NCBI GenBank assembly: GCA_964036045.1
Contig: OZ038384.1
Coordinates: forward strand, 50,072,843 to 50,136,842
Length of the DNA: 64,000 bases
Source: Eutreptiella sp. 'Long Island Sound 2002'
Lineage: Eukaryota; Euglenozoa; Euglenophyceae; Eutreptiales; Eutreptiaceae
Direction: 5' to 3'
Shown: positions 54,001 to 64,000 of the stretch, one piece after another
How the letters are laid out: each line of letters begins with the position of its first letter
Numbering within the stretch: the stretch's first letter is position 1
The notes under the pieces: generated by a model
Told to the model about the DNA's origin: nothing
Databases searched by the model: none
The model's input: the letters and a program-made list of their open reading frames with translations, nothing else
Position numbers and translations under genes: made by a program

Positions 54001-54755
54001 ACCCCAACAGCCCGCCCCAGTGGGCGGGCAGTCGGGGGAGGGACAGCGCCTGACCTCAGACGCCCCTCACAATGATGGAAGGCACCCCCCTGGGAACGCC
54101 CTTCCGCCACCCCCACAGCGAGCAACGCCGGCCCGCAGGGGCGCACGCTGTGGGGCCGGTGCTGGGTCCCCACGCCCGCACCGACCGCACCCGGGACACT
54201 TGGTCGCGGAACCCTGGCTGCCCACTCCAGAGGGCGGGCGGCCGGGGGAGGGGCAGCGCCTGACACCAGGCGCCCCTCACAACGGTGGCAGGCACCCCCC
54301 CGGGGGACCCCCTTCCGCCACCCCCACAGCGAGCAACGCCGGCCCGCAAGGGCGCACGCTGTGGGACCGGTGCTGGGTCCCCACGCACGCACTGACCGCA
54401 CCCTGGACACACGGGTCGCGGAACCCTGGCTGCCCGCTCCAGAGGACGGGCGGCCGGGGGAGGGACAGCGCCTGACCTCAGACGCCCCTCACACAATGGT
54501 GGAAGGCGTTCCCCCCGGGGACACCCTTCCGCCACCCCCACAGCGAGCAACGCCGGCCCGCAAGGGCGCACGCTGTGGGGCCGGTGAGGGTCCCCACGCC
54601 CGCGCCGACCGCACCCGGGACACAAGGGTCGCGGAACCCCGGCTGCCCGCTCCAGAGGACGGGCGGCCGGGGGAGGGCAAGCGCCTAACACCAGACGCCC
54701 CTCGCAATGATGGAAAGCACCCCCCCCGGGGACGCCCATCCGCCACCCCTACAAC
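51075..54755 (+). repeat. ~419-bp tandem monomers upstream of LINE ORF1
   Basis: Monomers start with CAGCCCGCCCAGTGGGCGGG at 51075, 51495, 51913, 52331, 52749, 53170, 53589 and 54008 (spacing 418-421). Each has two related halves of ~210 bp, both carrying GGGGGAGGGACAGCGCCTGAC: half A with CACAGCGAGCAACGCCGGCC, half B with GGCATGCAGGCCAAGGGGAC and CACAGCACGTGGGTGGC. After 54240 the array switches to shorter A-type or A/B-hybrid half units until ~54755. Because spacings vary by 1-2 bases the copies do not share one frame, so the many ORFs here are artefacts. Position and GC-richness match the promoter monomers of some LINEs. Confidence 0.92.
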
Positions 54756-54836
54756 GAGCAACGCACCAACGCACCAACGCACCAGCCACGGGACATCCGC
54801 ACCCCAACCCCTGCTCTTAGGCACAGCGACACAACA

Positions 54837-57800
54837 ATGGCGGAACCCGCGGCCCCACGCAAAACACGCCCCCGATCTCCGACGCTGGACGAGCCACACG
54901 AGGTCATCAGGGCGCTGGGACTCAGAGACGGCAAAGGAGACCCCCCACAAGGGGACGCGGGCACGGACTCCGACCTGGAGGCAGTACCGGAGCCCCCCAC
55001 GGGAGGCGGGCCCGCGGAACCTGCGCCGCCGGCGGGCAGCGTGCCCACACTCTGCCCCGCGTGGAAACAGGGCCACTGCACCGGCGAAGGCTGGTGCCCC
55101 AAACAGCACCCTCAGCCCGGCCCCGATGACGGACCGCTGCCCGAGGTGACACCCGCGGCCGCATGCGCCGCCCTACGCTACGGGGTGGCGCAGGGCTGGA
55201 TCCTGGATGAGACCGCACGCGGCAGCGTGAACATCCGGGAGGCCTTCGACCGAGTCACCCACGCGGGACAGGCGGCAGTGGCCTTGCACACCCGAGGCCG
55301 CCACGGCGGACCCGCAGAGGGGATCATTGTGGAACCCTCGGAAATGGTGCTGGTCCTGGCGGTGGACATGCTCCGAGGGGTGCTCCACGCATCCCGCGTG
55401 CGGCGGGCGTGCCCACAGTGGACCATCCAGGTGTACACCCCCCCACGGGCGTGGCCCTTCTCCACGTGGGCGGTGCTCGCCGTCATGTGGCACCTGGCAC
55501 CGGAGGACGCCCCCACAGGGACCGCGGAGGAAATCGCCCGGGACCCCCACACCTGGCCGGCCGACCAGGATTACCCCTGGCGCAGGCCCCGGGGCGGCCT
55601 CCCAGTGGCACCCGCGGCAGAGGGGCTCAGCCTCGCGGCAACCCTCCAACGGCACCCCGACAAGAAGGCACGCCACTTCCTGCAGACGGGCACGGTCCCG
55701 GCCCCCCTGCCAGACTCTGAGTGGCGATGGGACGCAGGGGAGGCGCAACCGCTGCCGGGCCCCTGGACCCTCCCGCTGTGGTATTTGCCCATGGGCACCC
55801 TGGCCCACGCCACCCAAGCCGTCAAGGGGGCTTTCCCGCAGCCGCTCCTCCCCGGCGTGGCCCTGCTCCGCAGCCTGCAGGCGGGGGCCGCCTGGGTACG
55901 GTGGAAGGAAGGAAAAGGGCGCTCGAGCCCCTATTTTCCCCTGGTCCAGGGCCAGGCGCTGCTCCACGCCGAGGGCATGCAGACCGTGGAATGGGGGGCG
56001 ATCGTGCCCGGCACGGCGTGCAGGTGGATCACAGCGGCCGCCCCACAGCCCATGCGATCGCCGCCGGCGTGCCACCGCCTCCTACGGATGGTCCCCTCTT
56101 TGGCCCCCCAACACGCCTTTACGAGGGACGTGTGGAAGGCCATACTGAGCCACACCAGGGAGTGGCTAACGAACCGGGGTGCACGGTACCCGCCGGGGCC
56201 GGTGCTCGAACAGCTCACGGCCCCCACACCCGGGGTCCGCCACGCCCTGCACAGGGCGTCGGCTCTCACCGAGCAGCTCAACGACGAGGTGCTGGACCTG
56301 GCGCTGGAGCCGCTGCGGGTGCTTTACCCGCAGACCCACAACCCACCCGCGGGCACGTCCAACCGCCTAGCCCGCCCCGGGTTGCAGCGCCGCGTCGAGG
56401 CCGCGCACCCAGGAGGCGTGGTGGAACAGTGGCTAACGCTCCTCAACCCGTCCACCGCGGAAGGCCACTGGTACCTACACCAACTCCTCTTCCTACCACG
56501 GGCAGCCCCGGAACACCGCCGGCAAAACCCGTACCACACGCACCCGGAGCGCCGAGGCGCGCAGGACTTCCCGCAGCCAGTCCCGCCCGCCCTCTTGCAC
56601 GGGCAGGACCCGGAGGCGCTACAGCAGGGCCCCCCGCTCGACACCGCCACCACGGTACAACAAAGGGGACGCGACGGCGCGGATGGTGCCGAACCGGACG
56701 TCACGAACTGCGGAGCGGTGGCCTGGATGGCAGCCTGCAGGCACCTCGCCCGAGATACCACGGGGCTCCGGCAGTACAGACCAACAGACCGCACGGCGCT
56801 GGCGTCCGCGGTCGCGGCCGTCACCATGGGTCCTGTGGCGGCGTGGCCGGCGCAACTGCTGCCCCGCGTCCCCTGCCGCGACACGCAGCCCCGCCGGCCG
56901 GCCGCAACGCACGCGCCGATGGCACCCCTCACGGCGGAGCAGCTATACGTCGTCGCGGCGGCGTTGCTAGCGGACGGCGGGGAGAGCTTCGTCCACCACC
57001 ACGGCCTGGCGCAGATTGCGGGAAGCATACAAGGGCCACAGCGCGATGCACCAGACCCGTGGCATGCCACACTCCGCGGGCGCACCCGCGTCCGGGATGC
57101 GGGCGATGGCACACCTCCACCCGGGCGTCAGCAGGGGGAGGCACTGGTGCTGCAGACGGCAGGCTACCAGGCTATCCTACACGGCCACGCCGGACGGTAC
57201 CAGTCGCACGTCCTGGCCGGAGGCCGCTGGACTGTCTGGCACAGCACCGCCAGGCAAGGGGCATTCTCACCCCTGCCCCACGTCGACTGGCAGCAGGGGC
57301 CCACCCAGGCCTACTATATGTCGGCGGACCCCTGGCCGCTGGCAGTCCTGCTACACACCGTCAGCGCCCCCAACAAGAGGCAGGAACCGGGGTGGGTCAA
57401 CCCGCCCGCACTGGTGTGGAGCCCCGACCAGGAGGAGCATCTACGGGCCGCGTGGCAGGGAGACGCCATCAGGGCCACGGACGTCCCGGACCTCCACGCG
57501 GGGCCAATCACGCACGCCCGCCCGGCGGCTACCCTGGCGGTGGCCCAACGGGGACAGCAGAACCCGCAGTGGGTGGTCTGCATGTTCAGCCCGGCGGACG
57601 CGCACATCGTCGTCTGCGACCCCGAGCGCCTGCCGGGGCCCGAAGCCGTGATCCGCATGGCAGACTGCACCCGCATGATCGTCAAGGCGCTACGGGAGGG
57701 CGAGCACCACGCCCTCCTGCTCCAGGTCAGGCTGAAGGACAACGCCCGGGCGGCGAGGCAGGGGGTGTGGCCGGCAGCGGCGCACCCCGCCGACCTAGAG

Positions 57801-58532
57801 CTCCAGCTGGCGGTCCCGACCACAGTGTACCACTGGGTATAAGCCTTCCACGACCTGCGATGGAGGGGCAAACCCGACCGCCAAATCGGCTTCACGCACT
57901 GGCAAACGTGGTTGCAAGCAGACGCGCAGCGCGATGCCATCCGGGGTCTCGGGCCCGCGCCCGCGACACGAGCCCTCGATGCGGCGGCCCCCGCCCGCAC
58001 ACTGGCGCCACACACGGTGCCACTGGCCAACCTGCCCTTCGAACCAGCGGCGGAGGGCGCCATTCGGAAGTTGGTGCCGCTCCCCCCGGCGCGAGGGGCC
58101 ACGGAGCCGACGAAATGCTCCCTGTGTGCAGACAAGTACTACACAAGCGGGGCAATGCTGGAACACCTGGCGTGGCACGCGGTGCACGCTGCAGCCCCGG
58201 CATACGACAAGGAGGCGGCCTCCAACATCCTGCAAGGGAGAGCACTGAGGTCCCCATGGCACGCCCCGTACGCCCGGCGCCCCCCGCCCCAGGCAGCCGA
58301 CCACGCAGACGGAGATGAGGAGGCACCCGGGGTGGCCCCGAGGACCGGCGGTGCGGCCCAACCAGGGTCCATGTCCATCCCCGCGGGGCTAGCCTCCCTG
58401 GCCCCCCTGGCTCCCCCGGCCCCCCGGGCCCCCCTGTGGGCCCCGCTAGGAACGGGCTCAGCGGATGCGGCACACCCGGATGCCCTGGCTGCGCCGGCGA
58501 ACCCAGCGGCGATGCCGATGCGGGATAACTGA
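54837..58532 (+). CDS. LINE ORF1: CCCH finger, cysteine-protease-like block, C2H2 finger
   Basis: The start ATG 54837 (ACACAACAATGG) is the first after the monomer array. Residues 73-91 form a CCCH finger (C-x7-C-x5-C-x3-H). The middle is a long Pro/Ala/Arg-rich region with several Trp. Around residue 625, TNCGAVAWMAACRHLA resembles the catalytic-Cys helix of papain-fold proteases. Around residue 791, SHVLAGGRWTVWHSTA would supply the His strand. This is inference from pattern only. A TAA at 57840-57842 interrupts the frame, which continues unchanged to a C2H2 finger starting at codon 58116 (CSLC-x11-12-H-x3-H) and ends at TGA 58530-58532. ORF1 proteins bind element RNA and help reverse transcription; a protease domain would be unusual but is known in some protist and algal LINEs. 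The TAA is either a decay mutation or a site of readthrough. Confidence 0.7.
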
Positions 58533-58544
58533 CTCCAGGAGGAC

Positions 58545-61355
58545 ATGGCGGGCGACGCCCTGTGGCTCCTCTCGTGGAACCTGCGCAACGGCCTCGTGCC
58601 GCCAGACCGGTCCCTCCGGGACACTCTCCGGCGGCGCCGGGGGCAGGCAGCCTGTACCGACAAGGAGCACCTCATCACCGGCATGCTACCCCAGGAGGGG
58701 GGCTTTGCCATCATGCTCCAGGAAACAGGGATCGCCACCCGGGCGCAGGAGATGCACGTGGCCGCGGCGCTCCGGGACAAGGGGTACACCGCCTTCTTCA
58801 GCAGCCGGCTGGCGGAGACGGGAGCCACCTCCACCTCGAGAGGGGGGGGCCTCCTCACCGCGGTCAGCAGCAAGTACGTGGCGGAGCACGAGGTGCTCAA
58901 CTTCACCGAACTTGTCCCCGGGAAGGCCGCGGCCCTGGAGATCCGCACGGACGGGGGAGGCCTCACCCTCATCAACGTCCACGGGCCGCAAGCAGGCTGC
59001 TCCCCGTGGGCGGGACGGGCGGCGTTCTGGGCCGACATACAAATGTATGCCACGGCACGCAGCCTCGGTGGGAGGCACCGGGTGGTCATCGCCGGCGACA
59101 CCAACATCTACATTGATGTCCCCACCAACCCGGGCACGGAGCACTTCCGAGCGGGCTGGGAGGCCTGCGGTTTCCGGAGGGCCGCAGCAGGCGGCGAGGA
59201 GGACATGACCCCCACGCTCCACCCGTCCCGGCACAGGGTGGACACCTTCCTGGTCAACGAGCCCCTCCTGCCGTCGTCCCTGCGGGAAAGCTTCTGGGCT
59301 CGCGGCATGGCACACCCCCAGGTGGTCAGCTCGGACCACCTCCCAGTCCGCCTGGCCCTGCCGGGCCTCCTCAGCGCAGCGGGGCGCGCGGCGATGCCCA
59401 CCCCCTACAGCCCCACGGAGGGCCGCCTCCTCCCGTACGACGCCGAGGCCGCGCCCGTCCAACACTGCCTGTGGGGGGCTGTCACCGCCGCGCAGGATGA
59501 ACCCTCCCTGGCGCCCTGGCTGGGCCCCGCAGAGCATCACGACTACGGGTCCATGCCCGCGGCCGCGGTGGACAAGGTGTTGGAACACCTCCACGCGACG
59601 CATGACGACCTGGCGCGTGTGGTGGGACGCCGGCAGCCGTCCCCGGCGGGGACGGACCCGGCAGAGGGGGACCTCCCGGAGAGCGGAAAGCGGCTCCAGG
59701 CGGCGGTCCTCCGCTATGACACCCTGGCAGCGCGCGCGCCGGCAGCGTACCAGGCGGACGCGGCACGGCATGGCATCCGGTCGGAGGCGGCGCTCCGGCT
59801 CACGGAGGAGCTGCAGGGTGTGTTGCCAAGGTTCCGCCCGACCATACAGGGCCAGCTACAGGAGGAGCTGGAGAGGCAAGCAGCCGCCCTCGAGGAGGAC
59901 ATTCGCCAGCTCCGCGCACTCCTGGCGGCAGACCGCAAGCGCGCCATCAAGGACTACTGGCGCCGCCACGCCCCCGACATCGCCCAGCGATGAAAAGCCG
60001 TGCGGGGAGCCATACAGGTAGAGGCCCCGGGCCCGTCAGGCCTCTGGAACGTGCGGGTCCCCAACACCCAAACGCTCCTCACGGAGGCCAGAGACGTGAT
60101 GTTCGCAGTTGGCGCCTTCTGGCGAGAACTGTATGACAAATGCCCGGTGGACCTCCCAGGCTTCCAGGCAGTCCTCGGCCGCCATGTCCCCCGGGTCCCT
60201 GAAGGGACCTGGACACAGGTCCAGCAGTACTCCATGCAAGACCTGAAGTCCGCCCTGGACAAGGCCGATGGCAAGGCCCCAGGTCCCAACCACGTGGAGG
60301 CCCGTTTCATCAAGGCCCTCCCGGCACCCATCCAGTGGCTCCTTGTCCACTCCTACCGGGCCATCCTCCGCGGCGCCCCGCCGCCGATGCACTGGAGGGA
60401 CGCGCACATCTGGCTCAGCCCCAAGGTACCGGGCTCTGCAACACTGGACGACTACAGGCCCATAGCCCTGGGCCAGCTGGACATGAAGCTGCTCACGGGC
60501 CCCCTCACCCAGCGCATCACGGAAGTGCTCACACGGCACAGAGTGGTCAGCGACTGGCAGCAAGGGGCCCTCCCTGGCTCCAACACAGGCCCCCCACTGT
60601 TCATGGCGCAGCGGCAGCTCCAGCAGGGAAGGCCCAACTACGTCTTCTCCTTCGACGCCCGCAAGGCCTTGGACACCGCCCCGCACGGCGCCCTCCACCT
60701 CATCCTGCGCCACCTCTCCGTGCCGCGGGACGTCATCGACCTCCTGCTCTTCCTCCACACGTGCGCCAGGCTGCGCATCGTCACCGCACACGGGCTAACG
60801 CAGCCCGTCTACATGCTGCGCGGCGTCCGGCAGGGCAGCCCCGAGAGCCCCCTGCTGTACGCGCTCCTCTTGGAGCCCCTGCTCAGGGCGCAGGGGCACC
60901 GCCTGCGCCCGCCGGGAGGGGCCGAGCACGGCCTCATCCAGGCCTACATCGACAACCTGCTGGTGGTGGCCCACACGCTGCAGCACTTCGTCGAGGGCGT
61001 GGAGGCAGTCGCCGCGTACCTGGGGATGATGGGCATGGAGCTCAACCCCCGCAAGTGCGCCATGGCCAGCACGGAGGGGGTCCCGGGCCTGCGGCTGCGC
61101 CTCTGTCCCCACCTGGAAAACCCGTGGTACTGGGTACCAGCGGCGGACTCCGTCCCCTACCTGGGACTCCAGCTGCAGCTGGACGGGGAGTTCTCCCTGC
61201 AGCGCAAGCACCGGCTACGCCTGGCGGCGGTGCACCACTGGTGCCTTAACACCCTCGCGCCACCGAAAGTGGTGCAGGACGTCATCCTGGCGATCCTTGA
61301 CGCGTCCCCGTGGGGGGCCTGGCCACGGGACGCTGCGGTGGACACGCACAAGTGA
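58545..61355 (+). CDS. LINE ORF2: APE endonuclease and reverse transcriptase
   Basis: ATG 58545 follows the ORF1 stop by 12 bases in the same frame. The first ~270 residues are an AP-like endonuclease with Asn12 (LLSWNLRNG), Glu60 (MLQETG), His146 (INVHGP), Asp185/Asn187 (IAGDTNIY), Asp233 (RVDTFLVN) and the SSDH motif (Asp264-His265). TGA at 59991-59993 interrupts the frame, which continues without shift into the reverse transcriptase: GKAPGPNHVEARF, YRPIALGQLD, first catalytic Asp at 60654 (FSFDARKALD), RGVRQGSPESPLLYALL, and the palm motif AYIDNLLVVA, where the usual second Asp is Asn (AAC 60954-60956). The thumb (LGLQLQLDG) follows and the frame ends at TGA 61353. The endonuclease nicks target DNA and the polymerase primes on it; this copy is probably inactive. 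Confidence 0.88.
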
Positions 61356-61419
61356 GCAGGCAGGCAAAGCACTACGCTCACAGGGGCATCATTGCGCTCG
61401 TGTCATGTGACAAAGCGTT

Positions 61420-62030
61420 TCAGGATGCTTGCCACTCTGAAACAAGGGAACAAAAGTATGTACAGCAACACATCAGGATATGTACACATGGGGTTAAGAC
61501 TGGACTGGGGTAAGGGCATCATAGGACAATAGACACTCAGTCCCAACTCATATCCCAATCCCAGGTCCGACCCTCCCAGTGGCTGGTGGGGGCGGGGGCT
61601 CAAACACAACCCATGCCCTGCTCAGTCCGGACCCTGAAACCCTGCCGATAGGGGGGGTGTCCCGCCCAGCCACAGGCGAGTTCCTGAGAACCAAGGGGCT
61701 CCAAAGCCAACTAACAGTGGCTCCCCATGCTCCCCTAACGGCAGGTCCCAACTCCCCCCTGAGCCATAGATATGGCCCCGCCATTATCCCCTAGGAGTTG
61801 GTAGCTGAAAATGGGCTGTTTCAGCCCAAACTGATATTAGCTCAAAAATCTCCAAAATTGACCCCTCGTACGGACCCGCCAGAGGTAGGGACGAGACAAC
61901 TGACCCTATGCCCTTCGAGTACAAACTCTGTGGAGCCCTCACCCAACCTGGTTCCCTCTGAGGTCCTGGCATCAGGGCACCACGGGTTCGTCAAGTGGGG
62001 TCATGATGCCAAAATCACCAAAATTGGCGT
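61420..62030 (+). repeat. Dispersed repeat / LINE 3' region, plus-strand copy
   Basis: It aligns with the reverse complement of 10130-10745, from TTCAGGATGCTTGCCACTCT through AACACATCAGGATATGTACA, CCCCGCCATTATCCCCTA, AATTGACCCCTCGTACGG and AGTACAAACTCTGTGG to GCCAAAATCACCAAAATTGG. No coding content. If it is the 3' UTR of the adjacent LINE, the copy at 10 kb is a 5'-truncated insertion of the same family. Confidence 0.7.
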
Positions 62031-64000
62031 CATTCCCACGCACGGCTCGCCCGGCCAGGGCAAGGCCAATGGCTCACAGGATAGGAGGCCGGACCTAGGA
62101 CCTATATCTGAGTGTACAATGTGAAATTACGTCCGGGCTCCCTGTGGGCATACAGATATGGGGCCGCCAATTGACCACACGGGGGGGGTGAAATTGGGGT
62201 CCCAAAAGGGGGTCATTTTGGCTACTCAAAATGAGCCAAAACTCGGGGCTGCTCCCAATAGTATATCTCCACGCCGGCTTGGAGATCGGATCCGCCATTC
62301 CATACGCAATCTACTGGGAGTCCAACGAAGACTCCCATGACTTTGGCTCTCAAAGATCTCCATGCCACTTGGCGTGGTGACAATCCCAATTGGGTCCACA
62401 TTGCCAAAATGGCAAAATTGTCCACACTCACTTTGGGCTAGCACCCTAACGAAGGTTGCTCCGCCTCGCCCACGTGGTGTGTGAACCATGGGGACCAATG
62501 TCCATAACACCCATGTCATATATGGTCCATTGGTCCATGAGTCCGGCGTGCACGCGGTGGCTGAACATGGTGCACGGCGGGCAGAAAATATGGAAAATTG
62601 CTCAAAATGGCCGAAAATATGCACACTCATGGTTGGGGCAAATGAGGCACATGCCCGACTTGGACCGGAGTGTGCCATAGGATTGGTATAAAGTCATATG
62701 CGTCCAACATATCTTTTGGGCGTCGCCCAACTCCTCCGGTTTTGGGAATGGCAGGGTCGCCAAGTGAGCCCATGATTTGGGATAGTCCCAAATCGCCAAC
62801 ATGGCGGCCACCGTATGCCAAGCCCAAGGGGAGTTATTCGCCGGGTCCAAGATATGTTGGGCACCGAAGTATGTACCCTCATAACATACTTGGGTCATGA
62901 TGTCAATTGAGCGCAACGTTGAGATACACGGTCGCCACTTGACATCATGACGGGCAAAAAACATCAATATTGGCGAAAAAAACACCCAAAAGGGCCTTGA
63001 AAGGCGCACAAATATATTATAATATCTTCGGCTTGGATTGAGTAATCGACCAATCCTTCTAAACACAATGACTTGACACCAATGACCTTCGATTCCACAT
63101 ATGTGCTCCACTTGGGGCGCTTTGAAAGGTCACGAGCGCTAATTCCCAAATGGGCACATGAAAATATGGAAAATTGCAAAACACACACCTTGCTGCCAAC
63201 GCATCGCTTTGGGATCGCCACACAAGCTTCCCTCTACGAAGGTTAGGCTTGCAATTGATCGTGGGGAGTATAAGGAAGGGCCTCGTGCAATATGAGGTCC
63301 ATTGGTGGGTGTATCGCTCTTAGCCAAACCCGCCAAATGGGCACGCAATACAACACATGGCACATACCACATACTGCCCAAAAAGGTAGCTCCCCCCACG
63401 ATATGTCATGCCCCTCCAATCGCTCATAGGAACTCAAGGAAAGTTCCTATGCAACACCTCGAAAGCTTTCTTAACGCACGCAATATCATTGCCAAAGAGT
63501 TATAACGCAAACTCTACCCTCTTGACCATGATCCATTACGCTAGCGCGCACGTGTGGAGACGCAAGGCGTATAAAGCTTCCTAAATTACGTCGAGAGTAT
63601 TGTGAATACATCCCATGCTTCCTTATTGTCATTCCTCGCAAGCAGCACGAGATATGACCCTCACAAGTGGCCTGACGAATCAACTTTGTTTTGCCCATAT
63701 CTCTAAGACACATGGAGGGCAAGACAAAAGGAAAGTTGATTCGTGCATAGGGAAGCACGTAGGTCCACTCGAAAGAGGTCAAATCAAGTGCGGGGATGTC
63801 GAAGTCGAAAATCCGATTTCGACATCCTGAAAAATTGGGATTAAGGTTGCGAGTGTACAATGTGAAAATTGCAGATGCATCAATGCAATTCCTGAAGACT
63901 TTAGAGTCTTCGTCACGGATTGCGCTAAAATGTCTGTAAATAACAGCTAAACTGGCGGTTACGCTAAAGTCGCGAGCCAACCGCAAGCAGTCAAAACATT
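62031..64000. other. No gene; one hairpin and a long minus-strand frame
   Basis: The sequence continues in the texture of the 61.4 kb repeat (ATATGGGGCCGCC, AAAATTGC, CCAAGTGAGCCC). A 10-bp perfect hairpin, GGATGTCGAA (63794-63803) with TTCGACATCC (63818-63827), lies near the end. The minus-strand frame 63486-63986 is open for 166 codons but has no domain that I recognise, so I do not call it a gene. Confidence 0.4.

Larger units (their letters stand above)
51075..61420 (+). mobile_element. Non-LTR retrotransposon (LINE), near full length
   Basis: The order is 5' tandem monomers, ORF1 (54837-58532), ORF2 (58545-61355), then a 3' region. ORF1 and ORF2 are in the same reading frame, separated by TGA and 12 bases. 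The 3' end is not defined. ORF2 stops soon after the reverse transcriptase thumb, with no RNase H or restriction-like endonuclease, so it could be truncated near 61355-61420. The 5' boundary might lie further upstream, near 48.85 kb. The whole segment is much more GC-rich than the surrounding DNA. No target-site duplication was found. Confidence 0.75.

Noticed and set aside
50683-54475. Many long overlapping ORFs (up to 424 codons) on both strands
   Set aside because: They lie inside the ~419-bp GC-rich monomer array and its A/C-rich flank. Monomer spacing varies by 1-3 bases, so the frame changes from copy to copy, and no domain is encoded.
55173-56075. Long minus-strand ORFs antisense to the LINE ORFs
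   Set aside because: Shadows caused by high GC and third-position bias of the sense frame; no motifs.
55721-58318. 865-codon plus-strand ORF overlapping ORF1 in another frame
   Set aside because: The translation is Pro/Gly/Arg/Ala low complexity expected from an out-of-frame GC-rich gene, whereas the chosen frame has zinc fingers and Trp/Cys motifs.
54837-59993. Alternative genetic code (stop codons read as sense)
   Set aside because: All three stop types interrupt frames in the window, frameshifts are also present in other elements, and the J-domain exons offer no test. Decay is the simpler reading.

Overview
This is repeat-rich nuclear DNA of a eukaryote. Evidence for this: canonical GT-AG introns (189 nt in a J-domain gene, 63 nt in a duplicated gene fragment), a plant-style FAR1/MULE transposase, a non-LTR retrotransposon, hAT- and Harbinger-like DNA transposons, and long G/C homopolymer runs. 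There are no bacterial-style operons, rRNA genes or tRNA genes that I could recognise. The mobile-element mix fits a large algal or other protist genome, perhaps of the green lineage, but nothing here fixes the taxon.

Layout. 0-6 kb: the 5' exons of a DNAJC21/JJJ1-like gene (minus), then decayed coding patches. 6-15 kb: a 31-bp minisatellite, a minus-strand copy of a dispersed repeat, a decayed coding region and a ~100-bp degenerate satellite. 16-19 kb: broken retroelement remains, including a Ty3/gypsy-type integrase core. 19.8-26.4 kb: two copies of a two-part repeat module, G-rich tracts and some orphan exons. 29 kb: a fragment with a GIY-YIG-like signature, possibly Penelope-like. 31.5-41 kb: a mosaic of decayed minus-strand genes cut by TIR elements that begin GGAGCT and carry poly-C blocks. 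42-45 kb: a nearly intact but frameshifted FAR1-type MULE transposase followed by four 146-bp tandem repeats. 45.5-47.7 kb: a minus-strand gene remnant split by a 1,213-bp hAT-like element. 48.8-61.4 kb: a GC-rich non-LTR retrotransposon with about 3.7 kb of ~419-bp tandem monomers before ORF1 (CCCH finger, cysteine-protease-like block, C2H2 finger), then ORF2 (APE endonuclease plus reverse transcriptase). From 61.4 kb the sequence matches the minus-strand repeat at 10.1-10.7 kb.

The best-supported observations are two clean insertions. A hAT-like element has an 11-bp perfect TIR and an 8-bp target-site duplication. A GGAGCT-TIR element has a 3-bp duplication and sits in a DDE transposase gene. 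In both, removing the element plus one duplication copy restores a continuous reading frame. Nearly all element-encoded ORFs here carry one or a few stops or frameshifts, so most of the window is a graveyard of elements. The DNAJC21-like exons are the only part that looks like an ordinary conserved cellular gene.
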